This document shows, one piece after another, positions 7,415-15,757 of a DNA stretch of 32,357 nt; the stretch's first letter is position 1; the number at the start of each line of letters is the position of its first letter. The notes beneath the pieces are model-generated. The model had not been told where the DNA came from. It was given only the letters and a program-made list of their open reading frames with translations, and did not search any database. Location: assembly GCA_028679185.1 (NCBI GenBank), contig JAJRBZ010000074.1:1-32357 (forward strand). The letters run 5' to 3'. The DNA comes from Methanoregula sp. Its GTDB lineage: Archaea; Halobacteriota; Methanomicrobia; Methanomicrobiales; Methanospirillaceae. The translations under genes and the position numbers were made by a program.

Positions 7415-7828
7415 GTGTTTTTGCTAATCAGGGGAAGGGGAATATCCGGAGGGCAACGGAGCGGTCCGCTGCTCGTGAGCCTGGTGCCAATATCGTTTCT
7501 GTCAGGGGTAGATCCTGAATCCGGGATTATTGTCGAGAAAGGCCATCCGCTCCAGGGTGAACGTATTTCCGGGAAGGTTCTTGCATTTCCCTTCGGCAAG
7601 GGATCAACAGTTGGTTCCTATGTTCTTTACGCTTTAAGCCAAAACGGGCATGCACCAGCTGCTATCATAAATGCCGAGGCTGAACCGATCATCGCAACGG
7701 GAGCAATCATTAGCAGGATACCGATGATTGATCGGATTGAAATTCCTATTAACCGCCTGAAAAGTGGGGTCCATGTTATGGTAAACGGGGATACCGGTGA
7801 GATGATGTATGACGGTGAACTGGTGTGA
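7415..7828 (+). CDS. Phosphomevalonate dehydratase small subunit (aconitase X swivel domain, DUF126)
   Basis: This 137-residue protein matches the DUF126/AcnX swivelling domain, the small subunit of the archaeal phosphomevalonate dehydratase. That enzyme makes trans-anhydromevalonate 5-phosphate in the archaeal modified mevalonate pathway for isoprenoid lipids. Hallmarks are LVSLVPISFLSGVDPESG, GHPLQGERISGKVLAFPFGKGSTVGSYVLYAL, and a C-terminal hydrophobic strand HVMVNGDTGE. The start is a GTG, because no ATG lies near the position where homologues begin. The large AcnX subunit (DUF521), with which it must form a heterodimer, is not in the window. The gene is divergent from pan and followed by 339 noncoding bases. 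Confidence 0.9.
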   Translation: MFLLIRGRGISGGQRSGPLLVSLVPISFLSGVDPESGIIVEKGHPLQGERISGKVLAFPFGKGSTVGSYVLYALSQNGHAPAAIINAEAEPIIATGAIISRIPMIDRIEIPINRLKSGVHVMVNGDTGEMMYDGELV

Positions 7829-8167
7829 TTCCCTCCATCTCTTTTCAGGATTCATGCATTCGTTTTAGATGTTTTGTTACGAACCCGGGATATTGAATAG
7901 CGAATATATTTTCGTCAAAACCAGCCGGGAAAAAGTCTGGATGCCGAAGAGGGGTTATTTTTCCTTGAGGGTAGTATGAATACCAAAGGGATCTATGAAT
8001 TATTTTATGGCATTTTACTATCAGGATTGGGGTGTAGAGTGAGGAAAAGGCATCTCGATGCAACAATCCCCATAGTCCCAAACCCAATCTCTTATACAAT
8101 ATACCGTCATATACTAACGGGAACCAGTGAAATATAACCCGTACTTTTTGGAGGACCGATCAGGGTA
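7829..8167. other. 339-base intergenic region, no gene recognised
   Basis: This stretch contains the rlmE promoter at its right end and no convincing gene. An 84-codon minus-strand frame (7845-8099) has a low-complexity, unfamiliar composition and no good ribosome-binding site. A weak long-range inverted repeat (GATTGGG near 8026 with CCCAATC near 8084) is noted but too short to call an RNA. Confidence 0.5.
8091..8104 (+). promoter_or_regulatory. Candidate TATA box and leader for rlmE-moaA
   Basis: CTTATACAATATAC is a plausible TATA element. A start about 26 bases later would leave a leader of roughly 45 bases carrying GGAGG at 8150-8154, 13 bases before the ATG. A second A/T-rich element (AAATATAA near 8130) would give a very short leader lacking that GGAGG. 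Confidence 0.35.
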
Positions 8168-8749
8168 ATGGGATCACAGTGGGGATATGACCGGACGCAT
8201 ATACGGGCAAAACGTGAAGGGTACCGATCACGGGCAGCGTATAAACTACTCGAGATCCAGCAGAAGTATGCAATCATCCGCCCTGACGACAATATAGTCG
8301 ATCTTGGGGCAGCGCCCGGCAGCTGGCTTCAGGTGGAGCGTATGCTTACCCACGCGAAGGTTGTGGGTATTGATCTTAATCCCATTGCCGCACTCGATGG
8401 AGTTGAGACAATTGAAGGGGATCTCAACGATCCCGACGTGCAGGAAAAGGTCCGATCCCTGCTCGGAGTTGTCAATGTAGTTGTCTGTGATGCGGCACCC
8501 AAACTCTCCGGGCATAAAAGTTACGACCAGGCACGCATTATAGAGTTGAATGAACAGGCCCTGAAATTTGCCTGCAATGTATTAAAACAGGGTGGAAATT
8601 TTGTTGTGAAATCTTTCCAGGGTACGGATTTCCCCGATCTTTATGCCATGACAAAAGAACGGTTCTATTCGGTGAAAACCTGTATCACGAGATCCACCCG
8701 CAAAGGGAGTACCGAGCTCTATATCATCGCAAAAAATTTTGTGGGCTGA
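8168..8749 (+). CDS. rlmE: RlmE/FtsJ-type 23S rRNA 2'-O-ribose methyltransferase
   Basis: This is a SAM-dependent 2'-O-methyltransferase acting on the large-subunit rRNA A-loop uridine, by analogy to E. coli RlmE. The N-terminus has the family sequence YRSRAAYKLLEI. The catalytic K-D-K-E tetrad is visible as K26, D108 (VVVCDAAP), K148 (NFVVKSFQG) and E183 (STELYIIA). The SAM-binding loop is DLGAAPGSWLQV. The length of 193 residues is compact because the C-terminal TRAM domain present in some archaeal versions is absent. It is followed after six bases by moaA and is probably co-transcribed with it. The start ATG is preceded by GGAGG. Confidence 0.95.
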   Translation: MGSQWGYDRTHIRAKREGYRSRAAYKLLEIQQKYAIIRPDDNIVDLGAAPGSWLQVERMLTHAKVVGIDLNPIAALDGVETIEGDLNDPDVQEKVRSLLGVVNVVVCDAAPKLSGHKSYDQARIIELNEQALKFACNVLKQGGNFVVKSFQGTDFPDLYAMTKERFYSVKTCITRSTRKGSTELYIIAKNFVG

Positions 8750-8755
8750 ACAACC

Positions 8756-9634
8756 TTGATTCTCAGAGATCCCTTCAAACGCCCGGTAAGCAACCTTCGG
8801 GTAAGTCTTACTCCGAAGTGTAATCTTTCCTGTATATACTGCCACAAAGAAGGGGAAAAAATTCCGGATGCACAGATCCCTGCTGAAGAGATCGCAGAAA
8901 TCCTGCGGGTAGCGGCAAAATTTGAGATCCGGAGTGTAAAATTTACCGGTGGTGAACCGCTCCTGCGTCAGGATCTTTTAGAGATTATCCAGTCAGTACC
9001 TGCCGGCATGGAATCTTCGCTCACAACAAACGGCACCCTCCTTGCAGACTTTGCAGCCGCTCTGAAAGATGCAGGTCTCAGAAGGGTTAATGTGAGCCTG
9101 GACAGTCTGAACCCGGATACATACAAAAAGATAACGGGGATCGATCGATTGAATGACGTGCTTGGTGGTATTGATGCTGCACTCGATGCCGGGCTTACAC
9201 CCATCAAGCTGAATATGGTGGTTCTTGAGGGTATTAACGATAATGAGATTGATGATTTCCTTTCGTATGTCAGGGGTAACCGCAATCTTGTCCTCCAGCT
9301 GATAGAACTGATGCATTTCAATGACTGCTCGTACCATGGGGACCTGCACGGGCTTGAAGATTCACTTGCCTCCAGATCAAAACAGATTATCACCCGGAGA
9401 ATGCATCACCGGAAAAAATACTGCCTGGACGGTGCTGAAGTAGAAGTTGTCCGACCGCTCCACAATACCGAGTTCTGCGCCTTCTGCAACCGACTCAGGG
9501 TCACTTCTGACGGAAAACTCAAGCCCTGCCTGCTGCGTACTGATAACCATATCGATATCCGGGGCATGAAAGGTGCTGAACTGGAAGCGTTGTTTCATAA
9601 AGCCGTATCACTGCGTGAACCGTTTTACAAATAA
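8756..9634 (+). CDS. moaA: MoaA, GTP 3',8-cyclase (molybdenum cofactor biosynthesis)
   Basis: This radical SAM enzyme converts GTP to 3',8-cyclo-7,8-dihydro-GTP, the first step of molybdopterin/tungstopterin synthesis. Methanogens need this cofactor for formylmethanofuran and formate dehydrogenases. The radical SAM cluster ligands are C22, C26 and C29 (KCNLSCIYC). The second, C-terminal cluster ligands are C241, C244 and C258 (EFCAFCNRLRVTSDGKLKPC). KFTGGEPLLR and SLTTNGTLL are also typical. The start is a TTG at 8756, right after the rlmE stop and before the conserved D-x-F-x-R-P-V-S-N-L-R-V-S-L-T opening. It lacks the C-terminal GG tail of bacterial MoaA, as I expect for archaeal members. 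At 292 residues it is slightly short. Confidence 0.94.
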   Translation: MILRDPFKRPVSNLRVSLTPKCNLSCIYCHKEGEKIPDAQIPAEEIAEILRVAAKFEIRSVKFTGGEPLLRQDLLEIIQSVPAGMESSLTTNGTLLADFAAALKDAGLRRVNVSLDSLNPDTYKKITGIDRLNDVLGGIDAALDAGLTPIKLNMVVLEGINDNEIDDFLSYVRGNRNLVLQLIELMHFNDCSYHGDLHGLEDSLASRSKQIITRRMHHRKKYCLDGAEVEVVRPLHNTEFCAFCNRLRVTSDGKLKPCLLRTDNHIDIRGMKGAELEALFHKAVSLREPFYK

Positions 9635-9733
9635 GCGAAAAACTATTATTATGGAAAACAGCACAAGCCTCTGACCGGAATTTTTTATGTCAATACGGCA
9701 GTTATTTACAATTCCGGCACGAAGATAGAAGAT

Positions 9734-10234
9734 ATGGAAGAGAATGAGATCCTGCCGGTTCTTTCCCACCTGTATGAAAAAACCCTGATTCTTCAGGATA
9801 CCACCATGTTCGATAAAGTGCTCTATTTTTACCTGATCGATTCACTTGCCCACATCGATTATACTGCAGGCATCTATGCCTTCAATATCATGTCCCCAAA
9901 AAATATCATGGGCAGTGAATATTTACGCTGGCGGATCGATGAAGAGAAGAAAGGGGATCGTGCGAAATTTCCCGGGTTTATCAACTGGCTCAAAGAAAAC
10001 CATCCTGCGAAATTCGTTGTTTTACCTTCTCTCTGGCAGATGATCTATGACACTGAAGACCCGGCAAGCTATCGGAGTTTCCGTATTGTTCTTGACCCGG
10101 ACAGCAGAAACCCTGTACCGACAGATTTTTTCTACGCGATCATTGATGAATTCTTTGAACCGGAATTTTTAAAGAGCCTGTACGAAGATGCCTCACTTTC
10201 GACCCTGTTTAAAACCTATATCACTACATGCTAG
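9734..10234 (+). CDS. Conserved-looking hypothetical protein
   Basis: I do not recognise this 166-residue protein. It starts MEENEILPVLSHLYEKT, has many aromatic residues, no signal peptide, no clear membrane helix and no Cys/His metal pattern apart from a C-terminal Cys. Predicted character is a soluble mixed alpha/beta protein. It lies 99 bases after moaA and 21 bases before the M20 peptidase gene on the same strand, so it probably shares a transcript with the peptidase. An A/T-rich stretch (AATTTTTTATG at about 9680-9690) upstream could be its promoter. Coding is supported by a well-formed frame, sensible amino-acid composition and tight spacing to the next gene. Confidence 0.65.
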   Translation: MEENEILPVLSHLYEKTLILQDTTMFDKVLYFYLIDSLAHIDYTAGIYAFNIMSPKNIMGSEYLRWRIDEEKKGDRAKFPGFINWLKENHPAKFVVLPSLWQMIYDTEDPASYRSFRIVLDPDSRNPVPTDFFYAIIDEFFEPEFLKSLYEDASLSTLFKTYITTC

Positions 10235-10255
10235 AAACCAAAAAGGTGTCCTCGT

Positions 10256-11434
10256 ATGGATATCAGCCGGATCTGTTCTGAACTTATTGCAATAAAAAGC
10301 GAAAATCCCCCCGGGCGTACAACCGAAGTTATCGAATACATCAGGACTTTTTTCGATACATTGGGTATCGGTTCGAAAATTACGACAACCAAAAGAGGCC
10401 ACTCTAACCTTATCACCACAGGAACCGGTAACCTGCTTCTTTTCTGCGGGCATGTGGATGTCGTACCGGCACTAGACGACGGGTGGACATATCCCCCCTT
10501 TTCCGGAACCATACGGGACGGATATGTGTGGGGACGGGGCGCCACAGATATGAAGGGGGGGTGCGCTTCGCTGCTTGCTGCATGCCAGGTGCTTGTGGAA
10601 CAGGATAAAAATGTAACGGCAACCTGCGCGTTTGTCTGCGATGAAGAGACTGGTGGTAATGATGGAGTCCGGCATCTTCTTGCAAAAAAAATGATTAAAC
10701 CCACGGACTGCCTGATCGCGGAACCTACACCTGTCAAAAACCCCTCTATCGGACAAAAAGGGCTGTGCCGGCTTGAAATGAAATTCACGGGGACACCTGC
10801 ACACGGGTCACTCTATCCTGCAGTAGGGGTGAGTGCTGTAATGGAGGCGATGTCCCTGCTCGAATATGTAAAAGAATTGCATGATCTTGACTATCCCGTT
10901 GATGACCGGCTTGCAGAGATTATTGATCGTTCTTCTGATGTGCTTGAAGATGAATTCAAAATTCATAATGTAAGCGATGTATTGAAAAAACTGATGTACA
11001 ACCCGGGAGTCATAAAGGGTGGCGAGAAGTCGAATGTAGTTGCTCAGCACTGTGATCTTGAACTTGAACTCCGGGTTCCTTGGGGTTGTTCTATACCGGA
11101 ACTCATATCGGGGATCTCCTCTCGTGCCCCCAATGGGAAAATCATTTCACAGACAACCCATGATCCCTCCATGACCGATCCTTCCTGCCGGCTGGTAACG
11201 GTTACCTGCAATGAAGTAGAGCGGGTGCATGGCGGGCCGGTATTCCCGATTGTCCAGTGGGCGGCAAGCGATGCACGCCACCTCCGTCTTTGGGGATTTA
11301 ACGTGATCCAGTACGGGCCTGGGGAGATCTCAACCCTGCACGCAGTGAACGAACGGGTCAAGATTGACGACCTGAATAAGGCATCTGAGGTTTATGCAGG
11401 CATAATGACTGCATACGCAACAAAAGATACGTAA
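10256..11434 (+). CDS. M20 family metallopeptidase (ArgE/DapE-type deacylase)
   Basis: This 392-residue enzyme is a two-metal amidohydrolase of the M20/ArgE/DapE group that cleaves N-acyl or peptide amide bonds. Metal ligands and catalytic residues are readable: H66 and D68 (FCGHVDVVPA), D98 (GRGATDMKGG), the Glu pair E130-E131 (FVCDEETGG), E156 (LIAEPT) and a C-terminal His in STLHAVNER. A dimerisation domain is inserted around residues 165-300 (PAHGSLYP). The substrate cannot be read from the sequence; the usual candidates are succinyl-diaminopimelate, acetylornithine or dipeptides. The ATG follows the upstream unknown gene by 21 bases. The gene ends before a palindrome and T-run that probably terminate it. 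Confidence 0.9.
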   Translation: MDISRICSELIAIKSENPPGRTTEVIEYIRTFFDTLGIGSKITTTKRGHSNLITTGTGNLLLFCGHVDVVPALDDGWTYPPFSGTIRDGYVWGRGATDMKGGCASLLAACQVLVEQDKNVTATCAFVCDEETGGNDGVRHLLAKKMIKPTDCLIAEPTPVKNPSIGQKGLCRLEMKFTGTPAHGSLYPAVGVSAVMEAMSLLEYVKELHDLDYPVDDRLAEIIDRSSDVLEDEFKIHNVSDVLKKLMYNPGVIKGGEKSNVVAQHCDLELELRVPWGCSIPELISGISSRAPNGKIISQTTHDPSMTDPSCRLVTVTCNEVERVHGGPVFPIVQWAASDARHLRLWGFNVIQYGPGEISTLHAVNERVKIDDLNKASEVYAGIMTAYATKDT

Positions 11435-11454
11435 AAATATACCATAAAAAAGGA

Positions 11455-11473
11455 GTCCGGACGATTCTTTTTT
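11455..11473 (+). terminator. Candidate terminator after the M20 peptidase gene
   Basis: A perfect 8-base palindrome GTCCGGAC (11455-11462) is followed within five bases by a run of six T (11468-11473), 20 bases after the stop codon. Archaeal termination needs mainly the T-run; the palindrome may be incidental. Confidence 0.45.
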
Positions 11474-11600
11474 GCGGTTATGAAAAAAGTACGTGAAGAA
11501 ACAGTGAAGGCCCCTGCCCATTCCCTCCTGCTGTCACCCTCGCTGATGGTGATGGTGTTATTTGACCAGTTTCGGGTGTTCGTATATGAATAGGGTGTGC

Positions 11601-11672
11601 AAAAAACGGCGCGGAAAAAAAATCTGGTGACCGTTCAGGTTTTAATAAAAAGATCGTTCCGGGGCAAAAAAA
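11601..11672 (-). terminator. Tandem T-tracts downstream of the TPR gene
   Basis: Read on the minus strand, the 3' flank of the TPR gene carries T-runs of 7 (11666-11672), 8 (11615-11622) and 6 (11601-11606). Multiple U-tracts fit archaeal factor-dependent and intrinsic termination. This is the end of a long same-strand gene block that includes fttA, the termination factor itself. Confidence 0.5.
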
Positions 11673-11683
11673 TGATATGTCTG

Positions 11684-12664
11684 TTATTTCCTGATGCGGT
11701 TTGCTGCGATCATGAGGCCGTATACCAAACCTACTGCGGTAAGTGCAGAGAGTGGTGAAACCGGGGAATAGGTCGTCTTTTTTGCAACGGGAACCGTGGT
11801 TTTTTGTGGTTCTTCGGTGACCGTGATCTGTGGTATGACCTGAGTTGGCAGTTGGGACGGTGTCACTGTCGTAAAAAGGGTCCCGACAGGACTTACCGTT
11901 ACAGATGGTGTTATTGTGCCTGAACTATCAGCCAGCTGCAACCTTCCCATCATATTCTCCTTGTTCTGCAGTGCATCTGCAAAATCCGGTTTTATTCCAA
12001 GCGCCTTGTTAAAGCTCTGGAGTGCATCCTGATACTTTCCGAGGGCAGCATAGGCTAATCCCTTATTATTCCAGACTTCGGCATTCATCACAGTGATCCT
12101 GGTTGCCTCGTCATAGGCATTCAGGGCTTCCTGGTATTTACCGAGATTCGTGAGTGCGAGCCCTTTCCCGTTCCATCCGTCTGAATTCTTCGGGTCAATA
12201 GCAGTGCACTTTTCGAAGGATTTGACAGCATCGTCGGATTTATTCAGCATCAGGAAGGCATGGCCCTCGTTGCAATAGGCATCTATACTGGTGTAACCCG
12301 CTGCAAAATACATATCATATGCATTTACTGCTTCTGCGTAACGCCCGAGCTTGAGCAACCCGTATGCCCGTGCATTCAGTGCATTCTTGTCTGTTGGTTT
12401 AATGGCAATTGCCGCATCCGCTGAAGTGATGGCTTCATCATAGTCTCCCAGGCTGTTCAGTGCAACCGCTTTTCCCGACAGCGCAGGAGCATAATTCCTG
12501 TCAAGAGCAAGAGCATTATTGAAATAAGTCAGGGCATCGGCATAATTCCCCACCAGGACTGCATACTGCCCTTTTGTGTACCAATCGAGGGCGTCCTCAG
12601 CATGAACTGCCGGTATTGAAAGGAGAATGAAAAGAAGAACCAGAACGAGTACCTTTGATTTCAT
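11684..12664 (-). CDS. Secreted, membrane-anchored TPR-repeat protein
   Basis: The 326-residue product starts with a clear signal peptide (MKSKVLVLVLLFILLSIPAVHA), then about six consecutive tetratricopeptide repeats of the form G-x-Y-x-x-A-L-x-x-Y/F-x-x-A. These are followed by a Pro/Thr/Ser-rich linker and a C-terminal hydrophobic helix (ALTAVGLVYGLMIAA) ending in basic RIRK. This predicts an extracytoplasmic protein-interaction module tethered to the cell membrane. The frame is open to 12754, but the ATG at 12664 places the signal peptide at the N-terminus and avoids overlap with the MFS gene. TPR proteins of this build are common in Methanomicrobiales. The partner is unknown. It is the last gene of the 18.8-11.7 kb block. 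Confidence 0.88.
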   Translation of the reverse strand: MKSKVLVLVLLFILLSIPAVHAEDALDWYTKGQYAVLVGNYADALTYFNNALALDRNYAPALSGKAVALNSLGDYDEAITSADAAIAIKPTDKNALNARAYGLLKLGRYAEAVNAYDMYFAAGYTSIDAYCNEGHAFLMLNKSDDAVKSFEKCTAIDPKNSDGWNGKGLALTNLGKYQEALNAYDEATRITVMNAEVWNNKGLAYAALGKYQDALQSFNKALGIKPDFADALQNKENMMGRLQLADSSGTITPSVTVSPVGTLFTTVTPSQLPTQVIPQITVTEEPQKTTVPVAKKTTYSPVSPLSALTAVGLVYGLMIAANRIRK

Positions 12665-12728
12665 AAGATCATGACGAAGTTTTCCCTGATCGCTGATGAA
12701 TGTATTGTTTTTTACCTTTATGACATGA

Positions 12729-13805
12729 CTATCGTTTTTGCTGTCTGCACTCACAGCGCCCGATAGTAAGAGAGACGGTTACCGCTATAAGAGCAGTTGC
12801 ACAAAAAGCAGAAAAAAATCCGTAAAACTCTGCAATAAACGCAGCGATAATCGGGAGCAGAGTCATACCAAGGTAGCTGGTCGTGGAGAACAATCCCATC
12901 GCAATTCCCTGATGATCCGTAACATTTGAAAGAAATGCCATCTGGGCGATCATGACAAATCCGGCAAGTATTCCCAGCATGATAAAGCCCAGCGGCGAAT
13001 AAAATGAAACCATAACAGCAATGAGCATCAGGACTGCACACCATCGGATTGTAATAACCGGGGGTAATGAGAGACGGGATGCCAAAAATACCGCAACGAT
13101 AGTCGCACAACTCATAAAAGAGATCCATATGCCGACGCTATCCGGTGAAAAGCCGGAAAATTTGGGATATAGTGAAGTGACCACGCCAGTGATGCCGATA
13201 AGGACGATTGATGAGTACCATAACCACCGGTATTCCCTCACGAGGAAGGTGAGGGTGTCGTGATCCTGCATGGGGGTGACAGTCCGCGGCTCGTATATAA
13301 AAAAACTTACGGTTGCAGGAATCAGGCATAATCCGGCAAACACCACTATACCGGATACCGGATTCAGAGTCTGACCCGCCAGCCACCCTGCAGCGACCAG
13401 CCCGGCTACAAGCCCGGCATTGAGCAATCCCATGAAATACCCGCTCTTTTTTTCATGATCGGGGAGTGAATTGACATAGGACATCGAGCCTGCCACAAAG
13501 AAACCACCCCCAACGCCTTCAATAAAGCGGATGATAATTACCGGGAAGGGGTCAAGCAGGACTGACAGCAGGAGACCGCTGATGACCGAAATTGCAAGCC
13601 CGGCTCGAATAACAGGAACCCTGCCGTACCGGTCTGAAAGGATGCCGGCAGGAAGCGTGCAGATAAACGCACCCAGAAAATATGCAGAGTAGATGGCTCC
13701 CTGAATCAGAGAACCATTGTCATAGGAAGGGAGTACCGGGACAATGGCATTTGATAGTGCCATTACTGCAAAAATACCAAAAAATATGGAGAGACTTGTT
13801 CTCAT
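12729..13805 (-). CDS. MFS transporter
   Basis: This 358-residue integral membrane protein of the major facilitator superfamily has repeated hydrophobic helices. The loop 2-3 signature is GILSDRYGRVPVI (G-x-x-x-D-R-x-G-R), followed by FIEGVGGGFFVAG in helix 4. It is shorter than the usual 390-400 residues, with short loops; I estimate 11-12 helices. The substrate cannot be inferred; the look is that of a drug or metabolite efflux carrier. It starts nine bases after the fttA stop and so is likely co-transcribed with it, while the TPR gene follows 64 bases later. Nothing suggests a functional link to RNA processing beyond position. Confidence 0.88.
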   Translation of the reverse strand: MRTSLSIFFGIFAVMALSNAIVPVLPSYDNGSLIQGAIYSAYFLGAFICTLPAGILSDRYGRVPVIRAGLAISVISGLLLSVLLDPFPVIIIRFIEGVGGGFFVAGSMSYVNSLPDHEKKSGYFMGLLNAGLVAGLVAAGWLAGQTLNPVSGIVVFAGLCLIPATVSFFIYEPRTVTPMQDHDTLTFLVREYRWLWYSSIVLIGITGVVTSLYPKFSGFSPDSVGIWISFMSCATIVAVFLASRLSLPPVITIRWCAVLMLIAVMVSFYSPLGFIMLGILAGFVMIAQMAFLSNVTDHQGIAMGLFSTTSYLGMTLLPIIAAFIAEFYGFFSAFCATALIAVTVSLTIGRCECRQQKR

Positions 13806-13814
13806 TGATACCGA

Positions 13815-15734
13815 TCAGACCATGCGATATGTTTCAAGGTTCATCGGAGAATGCGTCTCGATATGGTACCGTTTGTAAATGGAACTTGCAAGATCGATGG
13901 TATTATTCTCATCGCCATGGATACAGAAGATCTTTTCCGGTCGAGGCTGGATCTGGCCGATGAAATTCATCAACTGCCGCCGGTCTGAATGACCTGAGAA
14001 ACCATCGATGGTCACGATCTCCAGATTGATGGTGATAGTACCTTTGCGCCCCATCGGCACCTCGCGCCATCCTTTCTGGATACGTCGCCCGTAGGTACCG
14101 TCTGCCTGGTAACCGACAAAGACAAGCGCGTTTTTCTCATCCTGTGCAAGGTTCTGGAGGTAGTCCATTACCGGTCCACCATTCAGCATACCGCTGGTCG
14201 AAATGATAACACAGGGATCACCGCCCATCACTTTTTCCCGCAGTTCCTGGCTGTCCACCTGCTGGAAACACTCGGCAAGGAAGGGATTCATTCCCTCCCG
14301 GAAGATAAGGTTCCGCAATTCAGTGTTTAAATATTCAGGATATGTTGTATGGATAGCCGTTGCTTCGCGGATCATACCATCAAGGTATATCTTCCCTTTC
14401 GGGATTTTGTCAAGACGCATCCCTTCTTCGAGCGCAAGCATGACTTCCTGAGACCTCCCGACAGAGAATGCCGGGATGATTACTTTGCCTCCCCGCGAGA
14501 GTACGGTATTTATTGTCTCATAGAGTTTTGTCTCCGCATCTGAACGGGCAGGCTGGAAATCATTGGAACCACCATACGTGCTCTCCATAAAAAGTGCTTC
14601 AAGCCGCGGGAACTGGCTTATGGCGGGGTTGAAAAGGCGGCTCTTGCTGTAGTTAAAATCGCCGGTAAATGCGATATTGTACATGCCGTCACCGATATGA
14701 AAGTGGGCTATTGCCGAGCCGAGAATATGACCGGCATTGTGGAAGGTGAGTTTGATATCCGGCGCAATATCAGTGACGCTCCCGTAATTGAGGGTGATAG
14801 AATGACGGATATAGGTTTTAACCTCATTGGAAGAATAGGGGACTTTCCGGTCTTCCTTGTGTATCACGTCAAGATAATCGAGCTGGAGCATTGCCGAAAG
14901 GTCGCGGGTTGGCGGTGTTGAGTAGACCGGGCCTTCATACCCGTACTTGTAAAGGAGCGGTATGAGTGCGCAGTGATCGAGGTGTGCGTGTGTGAGTACA
15001 ACTGCATCCAGCTGGGCGATGGGATGAATCTCCGGGACATAGAGATAAGGAGTGCCGTTCGAGTTGTCCGGTTTTTCCCCGCAGTCTATGAGCACACGGC
15101 TGTGGGGAGTCGTCAGCAGGAATGCTGCACGACCGACTTCACGGCAGCATCCAAGCATCGTGACCCTGACCCACTGGTCCTTTTTTATCGCGTCTTTGCT
15201 GGTATCGTCTTTTCCGGGAATATCCCGGTGTATCCGTCTCCCTATGGTACGCAGGAACAACTTACGTTCCTCATTTACTGAACGGAGGTACTGGCGGATC
15301 TGTTTGACTGTTGAACTTTCTATAGGGGGAGTCCGGACAACTTTAGGTGTCCAGCCGATATGTTTGGTGATCTCCCGTAACGTCGTACCGTTCTTTCCGA
15401 TAACAACACCGGGTTTTTCGGCCTCTATCAGAACCTCACCGGTATCCGCATCAAAAAAGATATCCGTTATGCCCGCAGTTTCAGGTACAACGGATTTGAT
15501 CTCAGTATATGCCTTTTCCGGATCTTCCAGGATAGTGGGTCTGACTACAATCCTCTTCCGCAGGTCGCGGGCAAGGATCTTGATTAAATCTGCCTCATCC
15601 GCAAACCGTTTCGGGTCGTCAGTGTAGATGACAAGTTCCGGTCCTTCGAATTCAACCTGCGAGACCGAGATGCCGGAGGGCACTTTCTCATTAATCTTGT
15701 CTTTTAGCTCTTTGAGCCGTTCTTCAATCAGCAT
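13815..15734 (-). CDS. fttA: FttA/aCPSF1, beta-CASP ribonuclease and transcription termination factor
   Basis: This is the archaeal homologue of eukaryotic CPSF73, an endoribonuclease (and 5'-3' exonuclease) that triggers transcription termination at U-rich 3' ends. The 639 residues fit the family. Two N-terminal KH-like domains come first, including VIGKNGTT at 111-118. The metallo-beta-lactamase core has HAHLDH at 249-254, the HNAGHILGSA histidine and the FTGDFNYSKSRL aspartate. The beta-CASP insert and a C-terminal HGDEN end the protein. It lies 24 bases downstream of psmB, and that junction holds a run of nine T followed by six T next to the start codon. It precedes an MFS gene by nine bases. 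Identification is secure. Confidence 0.96.
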   Translation of the reverse strand: MLIEERLKELKDKINEKVPSGISVSQVEFEGPELVIYTDDPKRFADEADLIKILARDLRKRIVVRPTILEDPEKAYTEIKSVVPETAGITDIFFDADTGEVLIEAEKPGVVIGKNGTTLREITKHIGWTPKVVRTPPIESSTVKQIRQYLRSVNEERKLFLRTIGRRIHRDIPGKDDTSKDAIKKDQWVRVTMLGCCREVGRAAFLLTTPHSRVLIDCGEKPDNSNGTPYLYVPEIHPIAQLDAVVLTHAHLDHCALIPLLYKYGYEGPVYSTPPTRDLSAMLQLDYLDVIHKEDRKVPYSSNEVKTYIRHSITLNYGSVTDIAPDIKLTFHNAGHILGSAIAHFHIGDGMYNIAFTGDFNYSKSRLFNPAISQFPRLEALFMESTYGGSNDFQPARSDAETKLYETINTVLSRGGKVIIPAFSVGRSQEVMLALEEGMRLDKIPKGKIYLDGMIREATAIHTTYPEYLNTELRNLIFREGMNPFLAECFQQVDSQELREKVMGGDPCVIISTSGMLNGGPVMDYLQNLAQDEKNALVFVGYQADGTYGRRIQKGWREVPMGRKGTITINLEIVTIDGFSGHSDRRQLMNFIGQIQPRPEKIFCIHGDENNTIDLASSIYKRYHIETHSPMNLETYRMV

Positions 15735-15748
15735 AAAAAAGTCGTCCT

Positions 15749-15757
15749 AAAAAAAAA
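15749..15757 (-). terminator. T9 tract between psmB and fttA
   Basis: On the minus strand the psmB stop is followed almost at once by nine consecutive T. AGGACGAC and then six T come directly before the fttA ATG. A U9 tract is a strong archaeal termination or FttA-cleavage signal placed upstream of the gene for the termination factor. It may instead be read through as part of one operon. Confidence 0.5.

Noticed and set aside
8026-8089. Long-range stem (GATTGGG with CCCAATC) in the gap before rlmE as a possible small RNA
   Set aside because: A 7-base stem with a loop of about 50 bases is expected by chance; there is no supporting promoter and terminator pair.
7845-8099. An 84-codon minus-strand frame in the gap before rlmE
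   Set aside because: No motif, no convincing ribosome-binding site, and composition like translated noncoding DNA; kept only as part of the gap description.
11536-11556. Short GATGGT/GGTGAT tandem repeats after the M20 gene
   Set aside because: Only about two imperfect units, too short for a functional repeat, and no spacer-repeat pattern of a CRISPR array exists in the window.
12664-12754. Longer TPR protein starting at 12754
   Set aside because: It would bury the signal peptide behind 30 polar residues and overlap the MFS gene; the internal ATG is more natural.
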